From positions 2,131,501-2,195,500 of the forward strand of contig NZ_JACCFP010000001.1 of NCBI RefSeq assembly GCF_013410655.1: a DNA stretch of 64,000 nucleotides, given 5' to 3'. Source of the DNA: Nocardioides thalensis. Lineage in GTDB: Bacteria > Actinomycetota > Actinomycetes > Propionibacteriales > Nocardioidaceae. Each line of letters starts with the position of its first letter. The first letter of the stretch is position 1. The notes beneath the pieces are model-generated. The model made no database searches, was not told the origin of the DNA, and was given only the letters and a program-made list of their open reading frames with translations. Position numbers and translations under genes: made by a program. Positions 42,430-51,152 of this stretch are shown in pieces.

Positions 42430-43989
42430 ATGAACGGTCGTGGACTCGGTTCCTCGCTGGCCGTGCCGCCGCGGTTGGTGACGCGGGGGAGCAGCCTCCA
42501 ACCGAGGCTGGACGGTCTGGAGGCCGCCGTCGCCGCGTCGCGCGGTCGGCTCGACGACGACCTCCTCGACTCCGTCGAGGCGTCGGTCGCCCGGTCCACC
42601 GGGCGGCTCCGGCTGTCCTCGGAGCACACGGTCGTCGCCATCGCCGGCTCGACCGGATCGGGCAAGTCCACGCTGTTCAACGCCCTGGCCGGCGCGAAGC
42701 TGTCGGCGTCCGGGGCACAACGACCCACGACGTCGAAGGCGAAGGCCCTCGTCTGGAGCGACGACGACCTCGGCGAGATGCTCGAGTGGCTCGGAGTTCC
42801 TTCCAGCGAGCAGCACACCCGCGCGACGCTGACCTCCGGCCAGTCCCGCACCCGCCTGCCCGAGGGGCTCGTCCTCCTCGACCTGCCCGACCACGACTCG
42901 ATCGAGGTCGCGCACCACGAGGAGGCACAGCGGATCATCGAGCTGGCCGACCTCCTGATCTGGGTCGTCGACCCGCAGAAGTACGCCGACGCCGCGATCC
43001 ACGAGCGCTTCCTCCAGCCGCTCGCCGGTCACCGCGCGGTCACCATGGTCGTCCTCAACCATATCGACAAGGTCCCCGAGGAGCGCCGCGCCGGCATGGT
43101 CCGCGACCTCCGGAAGCTGCTCGTCGCCGACGGCATCCGCGACCCGCGGATCATCGCGACGAGCGCGCGCCACGGCACCGGCCTCAAGGAGCTGCGCACC
43201 GCGCTCCGCCGCCGGGTCGAGGAGAAGCAGAACTCGGCCCTCCGGGTCGAGGCCGACATCCGGGCTGCGGCGGCGCGGCTCGAGCAGGCGGCCGGCGACG
43301 CGCCGGTGGCGGTGCCCGACGTGTGGGTCTCCGACCTCGAGCGCCAGGTCGCAGCCGCGGCCGGCGTGACCGGACTGGTCGCCTCGCTGCGTCGTGCGAC
43401 CAGGGCCGAGGCGCTCGGCCGTACGACACTCGCCGGCTTCCGCGGTGCGGAGCCGGCCGCGGCGCCGCCGCGCCGCGTGGGCCCCGTCGACCGACCTGCC
43501 GTCGACACCGCCGTGCGCAACCTCGTCGACAACGTGTGCCGGGACCTCACCCCGGCCTGGAAAGACCCCATCCGGGCAGTCGCGTCCGTGGGCCAGAAAT
43601 CAGCAGACGACCGTCTCGACAGCGAGCTGGCGGCCGTCCGATTTCAGGACCGGCTGCCCGGATGGCTCCCGCTCGTCGGCGTGCTCCGGCTCGTCGTCAC
43701 GCTGGCCGCGGTCGCGGCGCTGCTGCTCGCCACGACGTCGTTCGTCCGTGGCGCCGCGACAACCGTGCCGCTGATCGTCCTCGGGGCCCTCGCCCTCGCC
43801 TGGACCGCCGTCGGCCGCGGCAGCGCGATCGTCGCCGACCGGGTCGCCGAGCGCCACGCACGCGCTGCGGAGGACGCGTGCCACCGGGTGATCGCCCGGG
43901 TGGTACGCGGACAGATGGTCGCCGCGGTCGCTTCCGAGCTGGCGCCGTATGCCCGGTTCCATCGCGGAATTGCCGCTGCAAAGCGCTGA
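42430..43989 (+). CDS. YfjP/dynamin-like GTPase with membrane spans
   Basis: A 519-residue GTPase. Walker A AGSTGSGKSTLFNALAG is at about 75-91, the G2 Thr is in QRPTTSKAK, G3 is DLPDHDS, G4-like is NHIDKVPEE, and G5-like is ATSARHGTG. Two C-terminal membrane spans lie at about 415-465 (LRLVVTLAAVAALLLATTSF and VPLIVLGALALAWTAV). The gene starts one base after the first GTPase, so the two probably work as a pair, one bound to the membrane. The operon directly precedes the polysaccharide locus. Confidence 0.85.
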   Translation: MNGRGLGSSLAVPPRLVTRGSSLQPRLDGLEAAVAASRGRLDDDLLDSVEASVARSTGRLRLSSEHTVVAIAGSTGSGKSTLFNALAGAKLSASGAQRPTTSKAKALVWSDDDLGEMLEWLGVPSSEQHTRATLTSGQSRTRLPEGLVLLDLPDHDSIEVAHHEEAQRIIELADLLIWVVDPQKYADAAIHERFLQPLAGHRAVTMVVLNHIDKVPEERRAGMVRDLRKLLVADGIRDPRIIATSARHGTGLKELRTALRRRVEEKQNSALRVEADIRAAAARLEQAAGDAPVAVPDVWVSDLERQVAAAAGVTGLVASLRRATRAEALGRTTLAGFRGAEPAAAPPRRVGPVDRPAVDTAVRNLVDNVCRDLTPAWKDPIRAVASVGQKSADDRLDSELAAVRFQDRLPGWLPLVGVLRLVVTLAAVAALLLATTSFVRGAATTVPLIVLGALALAWTAVGRGSAIVADRVAERHARAAEDACHRVIARVVRGQMVAAVASELAPYARFHRGIAAAKR

Positions 43990-43996
43990 ATTCCCC

Positions 43997-44022
43997 GCGG
44001 TCCGATGGATCAACCGGACCGC
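43997..44022. promoter_or_regulatory. 8-bp inverted repeat around the -35 of motif copy 3
   Basis: GCGGTCCG (43997-44004) and CGGACCGC (44015-44022) enclose ten bases that include most of GGATCAA. It could be the terminator of the GTPase operon, an operator over the promoter, or both. Confidence 0.5.
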
Positions 44023-44040
44023 CCGCCGCACCAGTAGTAC
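44007..44040 (+). promoter_or_regulatory. Shared promoter motif, copy 3
   Basis: GGATCAA (44007-44013), 15 bp, CACCAGT (44029-44035), five bases (AGTAC), then GTG at 44041. The start codon at the fixed spacing opens a 13-codon mini-ORF and not the sugar transferase itself. Confidence 0.7.
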
Positions 44041-44082
44041 GTGAGACACCATCCCGCGCGGACCGGCGAACGGACCCACTGA
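44041..44082 (+). CDS. 13-residue leader mini-ORF coupled to the sugar transferase
   Basis: GTG at 44041 stands exactly where the start codon stands in the other three motif copies. It opens VRHHPARTGERTH and ends in TGA at 44080-44082, sharing its A with the ATG of the sugar transferase (TGATG). The peptide is rich in Arg and His. A leaderless mini-ORF that loads ribosomes onto the real first gene, or an attenuator, are both possible. Confidence 0.45.
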   Translation: MRHHPARTGERTH

Positions 44083-44738
44083 TGAGCATCGCTCGCGTGC
44101 CCGTCGAGGCCGCTCCCGCCGACGTCACCGCCCATCATCACGGTCGCGGACGCCGCGCCGTCGAGCTGGTCTCCGTGACGCTCGCGCTCCCTCTCCTCGT
44201 GCCCCTCCTCGTGCTGGTCGCGCTGGCCGTCGCGACGACGAGCCGCGGACCGGTCCTCTACCGGCAGCGGCGGGTCGGCCTCGGAGGCCACGAGTTCGAG
44301 ATCCTGAAGTTCCGCACGATGCGCGCCGACGCCGAGAGGCACGCCTCGGCGCTCTTCGCCGCGCGCAACGATGCCGCCGGCCCGCTGCACAAGCTGCACG
44401 ACGACCCGCGGGTGACCCGGGTCGGTCGCGTGCTGCGGCGGCTCTCCCTCGACGAGCTGCCCCAGCTGTGGAACGTGGTCACCGGCACCATGGCGCTCGT
44501 CGGACCGCGCCCCGCCCTTCCGCACGAGGTCGCCGTCTTCACGCCCCGCGACCACGGCCGGCACCGCGTCCGGCCCGGCATGACCGGCCTGGCGCAGGTC
44601 AGCGGCCGCAGCGACCTCTCGTGGGAGGAAGCCGTCGCGCTCGACCTCCACTACGTCGCCCACCGGTCGCTGCGGCTCGACCTCGGGATCCTCCTCCGCA
44701 CCCTGCCGGCCGTTCTTCGCGGCCGTGGCGCGTACTGA
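44082..44738 (+). CDS. Undecaprenyl-phosphate sugar-phosphate transferase
   Basis: A 218-residue bacterial sugar transferase of the PglC/WbaP C-domain type. One membrane segment (about 27-52), then RRVGLGGHEFEILKFRTM, RRLSLDELPQLWNVVTG, LVGPRPALPHE and RPGMTGLAQVSGR, all diagnostic. It starts polysaccharide assembly by moving a sugar phosphate onto undecaprenyl phosphate at the inner membrane face. As first gene of the polysaccharide locus it is under motif copy 3 and coupled to the mini-ORF. The N-terminal membrane bundle of full WbaP proteins is missing. Confidence 0.92.
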   Translation: MSIARVPVEAAPADVTAHHHGRGRRAVELVSVTLALPLLVPLLVLVALAVATTSRGPVLYRQRRVGLGGHEFEILKFRTMRADAERHASALFAARNDAAGPLHKLHDDPRVTRVGRVLRRLSLDELPQLWNVVTGTMALVGPRPALPHEVAVFTPRDHGRHRVRPGMTGLAQVSGRSDLSWEEAVALDLHYVAHRSLRLDLGILLRTLPAVLRGRGAY

Positions 44739-44752
44739 CCTCGGGAGACCTG

Positions 44753-45805
44753 ATGTCCCATCGTGTGCTCCACGTCGTCGAGTCCCTCACCGGCGTGCTC
44801 TCGTCGGTCCTCGCGATGGTCGAGGTCACTCCCGACCTCGACCACCACCTGGCCGTCTGGCCGCTGCGGTCGCACGCCGACACCGGCGACGACCTGGCTC
44901 CCTTCACCACCGTGACCACCCTCGCGCGCCAGCCGATCCACGCGGTCGGCGACCTGCGGCAGCTCGTCCGCCGCCTTGCGCCCGACCGGCTGCACGCCCA
45001 CTCGTCGTACGCCGGGGTCGTCTCGCGCGTCGTCGACCCGGGCGTCGAGGTCGTCTACAGCCCGCACTGCTTCGCGTTCGAGCGCCGCGACGCCGGCCGC
45101 GCGGCCAACGACCTCGCGCGCCGCGTGGAGAGGGCGCTGGTACGCCGTACGTCCGTGCTCGTCGCGTGCTCGCCCCACGAGGCGGGGCTCGCGCGCGAGC
45201 TCGGGCACCGCGACGTCGTGACGGTGCCCAACCGCCCGCTCGACCGCCCCCTCGACCGGCCGGACGTCCGGGCGCGGTTCGCCCTGCCGCTCCGCGTGGT
45301 CGCCGCCGGCCGGCTCTGCCCGCAGAAGGACTGGCGCTACCTGCTCACCGTGAAGGGGTACCTCGAGGAGGTCCTCGGCGGCCGCGTCGAGTGGGAGTGG
45401 CTCGGCGGCGGCGATCCCGTCGCCGAGGACGCCCTGCGCGCCCGCGACGTGCACGTGACCGGCTGGATGCCCCGCACCGACGTGGTCAAGCGGCTCGCCG
45501 AGGCCCAGGTCTTCGTGCACACCGCCGCCTGGGAGGGCGCGCCCATCAGCATCCTCGAGGCCACCTCGGTCGGACTCCCGGTCGCTGCGCGGGGGATCCC
45601 GACCCTCGTCAGCCTCGGCGTGCCGGGCACGACCCCGACCGCCGCCGACCTCGCCGGCCGGATCCTCGCGCTCGCCGACCCGGACGCCTGGGCGGCCGAG
45701 CAGCGGCGATCGCTTCTCTTCGCCGCGGCTCACTCGCCCGAGCTCCAGGAGGAGCGGCTCCGCACCGCCTACCGGCTCGCCCGTGCCGAGCTCGTTCTCA
45801 GTTAG
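44753..45805 (+). CDS. Glycosyltransferase, GT4-like
   Basis: A 350-residue GT-B glycosyltransferase. HVVESLTGVLSSVLAMVEV begins the acceptor domain, DRLHAHSSYAGVVSR follows, and the donor domain has VAAGRLCPQKDWRYLL and the TAAWEGAPISILEATSVGLP segment, whose Glu residues bind the nucleotide sugar. No membrane span. The ATG has GGGAGA eight bases upstream. It is 14 bp after the sugar-phosphate transferase and probably adds an early sugar; specificity is unknown. Confidence 0.85.
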   Translation: MSHRVLHVVESLTGVLSSVLAMVEVTPDLDHHLAVWPLRSHADTGDDLAPFTTVTTLARQPIHAVGDLRQLVRRLAPDRLHAHSSYAGVVSRVVDPGVEVVYSPHCFAFERRDAGRAANDLARRVERALVRRTSVLVACSPHEAGLARELGHRDVVTVPNRPLDRPLDRPDVRARFALPLRVVAAGRLCPQKDWRYLLTVKGYLEEVLGGRVEWEWLGGGDPVAEDALRARDVHVTGWMPRTDVVKRLAEAQVFVHTAAWEGAPISILEATSVGLPVAARGIPTLVSLGVPGTTPTAADLAGRILALADPDAWAAEQRRSLLFAAAHSPELQEERLRTAYRLARAELVLS

Positions 45806-45813
45806 GAATCGAC

Positions 45814-47160
45814 ATGACGACGACCATGGTTGCCCCGATCGAGGAGACCGATCCCGGTCCGGCCGCGGTGCGCGGAGGCCTGCGCTCGCTCGCCGCGCTG
45901 CTGTGGCGCCGCAAGTGGACGGTGGTGATCGTGTTCGCCCTGGTGGCCAACGCGGTCGCCGCCGGGCTGATCCTGGCCGACCGGGAGTACACCGCGTCGG
46001 CGCGGATCGCTGCGACGCCGCAGGCCGACCTCGTCTCCTCGCCCGCCAGCTACGACGACCTGCTCGGGACCGTTGCCGACGTGGCGGAGTCCCGGCCCCT
46101 CCTCGAGCAGGTCGCGGAACGGGTCGACGGGCTCTCCGTCGACCAGCTGCGCGACGAGGTCGACGGCGAGGTGGTGCCCGGGACCGTGATCGTCCACGTG
46201 GCCGTCACCGACACCGACGCGACCCGGGCCGCCGAGATCGCCAACGTGATCGTCGAGCTGCTCCCGACCCTCGACCCGAGCAACGGGACGTTCGACTACC
46301 ACGTGACCGAGAACGCCGTCGTGCCCGACGAGTTCACCTCGCCCGACATCCCGCTGACCGTCCTCGCCGGCCTGGTGCTGGCCGCGGTGCTGGCCGTCGT
46401 CACCGCGGCGATCGCCGATCGCTCGTTCCGCACGGTGACGGAGCCGGAGGAGGCGGAGCAGGTGACGGAGACCGCGATCCTCGGCGTCATCCCGCGGCCG
46501 GCGGAGACCGAAGGCACGCTCGCCGCGACCGACTACTGGGCCGAGGAGTTCCAGGCCGTGCGCGCGCTGCGCGTGGCCATCGAGTTCACCAGCGCCGAGG
46601 ACCCGACGCGGCTGCTCGTCGTGACGTCCGCGAGCGCGGCGGATCCCTGGGCCGGATGGACCGAGGTCAACCTCGCCGTCGCCCTGGCCGAGGCCGGTCA
46701 CCGGGTGCTCGTGGTCAACACCGACCGGGACGACGGCCACGTCCACCCGGCGCTCGCGCTGCACGGCGAGCCGGGCCTCTACGACGTGCTCGCCGGCGAG
46801 AGCGACCTCGCCGACACCGTGCAGCCGGGACCCGTGGAGGGCGTCGACGTCCTCCCGCTCGGCGACGCCCACCTCGCGGCCCCGAGCCTGATGGAGATGC
46901 GGTTCCGCGGGTTCCTCGAGGACACCGAGGACGCCTACGACGTCGTCATCGCGCATGCCGCGCCCGTGTCCGCGTCCGAGGACGCGCGGATCATGGCGAT
47001 CCACGGTGCGGTGCTCCTCGTCGTCCCCGCCGGTTCCGTCCATCCCCGTTTCGTACGCCGGGCCGCGGAGCACCTGCGCAGCGTCCGGCTCCGCGTGCTC
47101 GGCAGCGTGCTCATCGGCGTCCGGCCCACGCGTCGCCCGCGCCGCCCGCGGGGAGCGTGA
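45814..47160 (+). CDS. Wzz/BY-kinase-like protein with degenerate Walker A
   Basis: A 448-residue polysaccharide co-polymerase. Spans at about 35-55 and 185-205 flank an extracytoplasmic Wzz domain; the cytoplasmic part (about 240-448) has the MinD-like fold of bacterial tyrosine kinases. Where a GKS/T P-loop is expected it reads VVTSASAADPWAGWTEVNLA, without the Lys, and there is no C-terminal Tyr cluster. It may therefore set chain length without kinase activity. It starts 9 bp after the GT4 gene. Confidence 0.82.
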   Translation: MTTTMVAPIEETDPGPAAVRGGLRSLAALLWRRKWTVVIVFALVANAVAAGLILADREYTASARIAATPQADLVSSPASYDDLLGTVADVAESRPLLEQVAERVDGLSVDQLRDEVDGEVVPGTVIVHVAVTDTDATRAAEIANVIVELLPTLDPSNGTFDYHVTENAVVPDEFTSPDIPLTVLAGLVLAAVLAVVTAAIADRSFRTVTEPEEAEQVTETAILGVIPRPAETEGTLAATDYWAEEFQAVRALRVAIEFTSAEDPTRLLVVTSASAADPWAGWTEVNLAVALAEAGHRVLVVNTDRDDGHVHPALALHGEPGLYDVLAGESDLADTVQPGPVEGVDVLPLGDAHLAAPSLMEMRFRGFLEDTEDAYDVVIAHAAPVSASEDARIMAIHGAVLLVVPAGSVHPRFVRRAAEHLRSVRLRVLGSVLIGVRPTRRPRRPRGA

Positions 47161-47161
47161 C

Positions 47162-49264
47162 GTGACCACCGGGGGGTCGCGGCTGCGGGTCACCGTCGTC
47201 CAGCACGGCGGCGTGCTCGGCGGCGCGGAGCGGTGGCAGCTCGCCCTCGCCGACGCGACCGACCGGCTCGATGTGTCGGTCATCGGTCTCGGCGGCGGTC
47301 CGACCGCCGACGCCTGGGCGACCCGCGGCTGGCCGGTCGTCCGGCTCCCCAGCAAGAGCCGGGCGACGGGACTCGCGCGGGTCGCGGCCCGGATGCCCGC
47401 CGCGCTCCGCCGGCTGCAGCCGGACGTGGTCCTCGCTCATGGCGTCAAGGCAGCGCTCCTCGCGGCTCCGGCCGCTCGCGCACTGGGCATCCCGGTCGTG
47501 TGGGTGCGCCACGACGCGTCGTACGAGCGGCTCACCAATCTCATCGACCGGATGACCGATGGCCAGGTCTCCACCAGCGACTGGCTCACGCGCGGCCGCT
47601 CCACCCGCCACGGTCTCGTGGTCAACCCGCCCCGGATGGCCGGGCCCGTGCCGCGGCCGGAGGCGCGCGAGCGGCTCGGCATCCACGTCGCGCCGGACGA
47701 GCTGTTGCTCGGCATGGCGACCCGGATCACCCGCAACAAGGGGATCGAGGACGCCGTCCACGCGCTCGCCGACCCCGCGGCCGCCGGCTGGGTGCTGGCG
47801 GTCGCCGGCATCCACGACCCAGCCGACCCCGACGAGCACGACCGCCTCGTCAAGCTCGCGGCCGAGATCGGCGTCGCCGACCGGGTCCGGTTCCTCGGCG
47901 AGGTCCCCGACTTCCACGACGTCGTCAGCGCGTTCGACGCCGTCGCCGTGCTGACGAAGCCGAGCCCCGACCTGGCGTGGTACCGCGAGGGCTTCGGCAT
48001 GACCGCACTCGAGGCGATCACCGGGGGCGTCCCGGTCATCGCGACCCCGCCCGTCGACGAGCTCGTCGGCCGTGGCGGCATCTGCGTCCCGCCCGCGTGC
48101 CCGCCAGCGGTCGCCGAGGCGCTCGTGGTGCTCGCCGACCCCGAGGCCCGGCGCTTGGTGGCCGAGGCGGGGGAGCGGCGGGCCGCCGACTTCCCCGACG
48201 CGCCCGGCGCCGCCGACCGGCTGGTCGACTTCCTCGCCTGGCTGGCCCACCGTCCCGGCGCCGGACGGGTCGCGACCGGACCGGCCATGAGCGTGGTGAC
48301 TACCGTGCTCGACGACGTGGACGGCCTCACCGAGCTCCTCACCGCCATCGTCCCGCAGCTGGGTCGCGACGACGAGCTGGTCGTCGTCGACGGTGGGTCC
48401 GTCGACGAGTCGCTGCTGGTCGCGCGACAGGCGGCGGCCGCGGATCGGCGGGTGACCGTGCGCGTCGAGCCCGGCGCCGGCATCTCCCGGGGACGCAACC
48501 TCGGCATCTCGCTCGCCCGTCACGAGACGATCGCCTGCACGGACGCCGGCTGCGTCCCTGAGGCCGGGTGGCTCGACGCCCTGCGCCGGGCCGTCGCCCA
48601 GCATCCTGGCGTCGGGCTCTGGACCGGCACCTACCGCGTCGTGGCCGACAAGCCGTGGGAGCGTGCGCTCGCGGCCGTGGGCTATCCCGCTGTCGAGGAG
48701 CTGGGCCGCCCGACCCCGCTGGTGCGCGCCTACGGCCGGCTGTTCGGCCGCAGCTGGGATCCGTCGATGCCGACGGGGCGGTCGGTCGCGTTCACGCGCG
48801 CCGCCTGGCGCACGGCGGGGGGCTTCCCCGAGGACCTCGCCACCGGCGAGGACGTCCTCTTCGGGCGGCGGGTCGTCGCCACCGGCCACGCCGCCGAGAT
48901 GGTGCTCGACGCCGAGGTGTCGTGGGCGCAGCGCCCGACGCTGCGGTCCAACCTCCGGATGTTCCGACGGTACGGCGAGGGGAGCGGCAACTCGCTCGAC
49001 CGGCGGCTCATGGGCCGCGACCTCACCCGGGTCACGGCGTACGGCGCCGGCGTCGTCATCGCCGCGCGGGGCGGGCGGGCCGCCCGCGTGGCGGCCGGCG
49101 CGGGCACCGCCGCCTACCTCTCGCTGCCTCTCTCGCGCGCGCTCCGGGGCCCGCGTCCGCTGACGACCGCGGCCCTCGTGCCGGTCGTCGGCGCGGCCCG
49201 CGACCTGGCCAAGGCCTACGGCGCCGTGTCCGCGGCGGTCCGCAGCCGGGGGCGCCGGACGTGA
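47162..49264 (+). CDS. Fused GT4-GT2 glycosyltransferase
   Basis: A 700-residue protein with two enzymes in one chain. Residues about 1-365 are a GT-B/GT4 unit (HGGVLGGAERWQLALAD, ATRITRNKGIEDAVHAL, EGFGMTALEAITGGVP). About 378-640 is a GT-A/GT2 unit (MSVVTTVLDDVDGLTELL, DDELVVVDGGSVDESLL, TDAGCVPEAGWLDAL, GEDVLFGRRV). The C-terminus has hydrophobic stretches. It could add two successive sugars. The GTG follows the Wzz stop by one base, and its TGA overlaps the next GTG. Confidence 0.87.
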   Translation: MTTGGSRLRVTVVQHGGVLGGAERWQLALADATDRLDVSVIGLGGGPTADAWATRGWPVVRLPSKSRATGLARVAARMPAALRRLQPDVVLAHGVKAALLAAPAARALGIPVVWVRHDASYERLTNLIDRMTDGQVSTSDWLTRGRSTRHGLVVNPPRMAGPVPRPEARERLGIHVAPDELLLGMATRITRNKGIEDAVHALADPAAAGWVLAVAGIHDPADPDEHDRLVKLAAEIGVADRVRFLGEVPDFHDVVSAFDAVAVLTKPSPDLAWYREGFGMTALEAITGGVPVIATPPVDELVGRGGICVPPACPPAVAEALVVLADPEARRLVAEAGERRAADFPDAPGAADRLVDFLAWLAHRPGAGRVATGPAMSVVTTVLDDVDGLTELLTAIVPQLGRDDELVVVDGGSVDESLLVARQAAAADRRVTVRVEPGAGISRGRNLGISLARHETIACTDAGCVPEAGWLDALRRAVAQHPGVGLWTGTYRVVADKPWERALAAVGYPAVEELGRPTPLVRAYGRLFGRSWDPSMPTGRSVAFTRAAWRTAGGFPEDLATGEDVLFGRRVVATGHAAEMVLDAEVSWAQRPTLRSNLRMFRRYGEGSGNSLDRRLMGRDLTRVTAYGAGVVIAARGGRAARVAAGAGTAAYLSLPLSRALRGPRPLTTAALVPVVGAARDLAKAYGAVSAAVRSRGRRT

Positions 49265-50595
49265 CCGACGCACGTCAGGCCAAAGCGTTCTCGCGCGTGC
49301 GCCGCTCCCTCCCGATCGCGGTGGGCGCGGCGATCGTGGTGCTGCCGCTCGGCGACACCGCCGTCCCGGTGGTCGGCCTCTCGCTGTCCTTCGTCGCCAT
49401 GGCGGTGCCCGCACTCCTGGCCCTCGTCGTCCTGGTGCGCGACGAGGCACCGCTGCCGAGCTCGCTCGTCCTGCTCGGCCTGAGCCTCGGCGTGGCCGCC
49501 GGCGTGGTGTCTGCGGCCTCGGGGGTGGACCCCGACCGCTCGATCGCGCTCGTCGTCATCTCGCTGATCACCCTCGGCTACGCGTTCGCGATCGCCTTCG
49601 CGCACCGGCCCGGGCTCGAGGTCGACGGCGTCGACCTGCTGGTCGTGGTGGGCGGCGTGGTCGCGATGATGGCGCTGGCGTCCGCCGGATCGATCGAGGC
49701 GGCCGAGGCGGGCAACGTCGTCAACGGACGGCTCACCGGCCCGTTCGCCCAGCCCAACGAGCTGGGGGTGTTCTGTGCCGCGCTGCTGCCGCTGGCCGTC
49801 GCGGCCACCGTCACGGCGGGCTCGCGGCGCCGTACGGCCGTGCTCGGATTGTCAGCGGCATGCCTCGCCGCAGCCTGCGTGCTGAGCATGTCGCGCGGCG
49901 CGTGGATCGGCTGCGTCGTCGGGCTGGCAGCCCTGGCCGTCCTCGCGCCGGCGACGCGACGTGCGCTCGGCACCGTGGCCGCTGCGCTGGCCGGAACTGC
50001 TGTCCTCGCCCTGGTGCTGCCGTCGAGCGCCCCGTTGCTCGGCGTCTTCGCGCTCCGGATGAGGTCGCTCGGCGACCCGACCCAGAACCAGTACGACGAC
50101 CGCCCGCTCATCTGGGGCGAGGCCTGGCGCCAGGCGACGGAGCACCCGTGGTGGGGGATCGGGCCCGGCGCCTACCAACAGGCCGCGAGCGGCGCGGTCA
50201 GCCGGGTGTCGGCCCGGCCCGCCGACCACCCGCACGACCTCCCGCTCACGATCCTCGCCGAGCGCGGGATGATCGGGGTGGGCCTTGCGGTCGTCGTTGT
50301 CGTCGGCTGCGCCCTCGCCGCCCGGCGACTCATGCGCCACGGTGACGAGCTCGTCGCGGCCGACCGGCTCCGCCGTACCCGCGGACTCGCCGTGATCGCG
50401 GGTCTGATCGCCGTGGCGATCCACGGCACGTTCGACATGCCCTTGCGAAACCCGATCGTGGCCGGGCTGGTCTGGACCCTCCTCGGTATCGCGGTCGTCG
50501 TCGACCTCACGACCAAGCAGGGCCGGTCCGCCGAGCCCGGCCCGCGGCGCACCCTCCACCCCCTCACCCTCGGAAGCGAGCCACCCCCATGTTGA
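49261..50595 (+). CDS. O-antigen ligase/polymerase-like membrane protein 1
   Basis: A 444-residue protein with about 11-12 membrane spans and the Wzy_C/O-antigen ligase layout. GRLTGPFAQPNELGVFCAALLPL is the conserved first motif, SMSRGAWIGCVVG the second, and the large outside loop contains the WWGIGPGAYQQAASGAV segment with HPHDLPLTILAERG after it. These proteins join repeat units or ligate chains. It is coupled to the previous gene (GTGA) and overlaps the next start by seven bases. A second member is encoded at 54094. Confidence 0.88.
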   Translation: MTDARQAKAFSRVRRSLPIAVGAAIVVLPLGDTAVPVVGLSLSFVAMAVPALLALVVLVRDEAPLPSSLVLLGLSLGVAAGVVSAASGVDPDRSIALVVISLITLGYAFAIAFAHRPGLEVDGVDLLVVVGGVVAMMALASAGSIEAAEAGNVVNGRLTGPFAQPNELGVFCAALLPLAVAATVTAGSRRRTAVLGLSAACLAAACVLSMSRGAWIGCVVGLAALAVLAPATRRALGTVAAALAGTAVLALVLPSSAPLLGVFALRMRSLGDPTQNQYDDRPLIWGEAWRQATEHPWWGIGPGAYQQAASGAVSRVSARPADHPHDLPLTILAERGMIGVGLAVVVVVGCALAARRLMRHGDELVAADRLRRTRGLAVIAGLIAVAIHGTFDMPLRNPIVAGLVWTLLGIAVVVDLTTKQGRSAEPGPRRTLHPLTLGSEPPPC

Positions 50596-51152
50596 TGATG
50601 ACCGAGCGCCAGGACCGCCGGGTGAAGGAGCGCTGGCGCCACGTCGGCCTCCTGGTCGGCGGGCTCGGGCTGCTGGTGGTGCTCGGGATCCAGGTGATCT
50701 ACCTGATCCCGACGACCTACACGGCCACCAGCGCGATCGCGCTGCGGCCGCTGACCGCCGAGCAGCAGGCCGACAGCATCGAGATGCAGGCGCACGAGTT
50801 CAGCGTGCTGCTGAGCGCGAAGGAGACGACCGCCCTCGTCAGGGCCGACCTCGGCATCGGAGACGACTACGACATCTCCGCCGACGCCACGTCCGACGCC
50901 GGCACCGCGACCATCCGGATCCAGGCGACCGCCACGAACCGCGACGCGGCAGTGGCCGTCGCCAACGGCCTGGCGGAGCACGCCGAGCAGGTCGGGCAGG
51001 GCAACGAGATGGCAGAGGTCGTGGTGGTGGTGCAGGCGGGGCCGGCCGGCGTGACGTCCGACCCACCGCGGGCCCTCTACATCGCCGCACTCCTGACGCT
51101 CACCGCGCTGCTCCTCGCGGGAGGGCTCTACAAGATCCGGGAGCTGACGTGA
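50589..51152 (+). CDS. Small Wzz-like chain-length protein
   Basis: A 187-residue protein with membrane spans at about 18-40 and 160-180 and an outside domain of about 115 residues containing YTATSAIALRPL and TIRIQATATNRDAAVAVANG, the pattern of Wzz co-polymerases. There is no cytoplasmic kinase domain. It overlaps both neighbours. With the protein at 45814 this gives two Wzz-like proteins and two polymerase/ligase-like proteins in one locus. Confidence 0.75.
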   Translation: MLMMTERQDRRVKERWRHVGLLVGGLGLLVVLGIQVIYLIPTTYTATSAIALRPLTAEQQADSIEMQAHEFSVLLSAKETTALVRADLGIGDDYDISADATSDAGTATIRIQATATNRDAAVAVANGLAEHAEQVGQGNEMAEVVVVVQAGPAGVTSDPPRALYIAALLTLTALLLAGGLYKIRELT

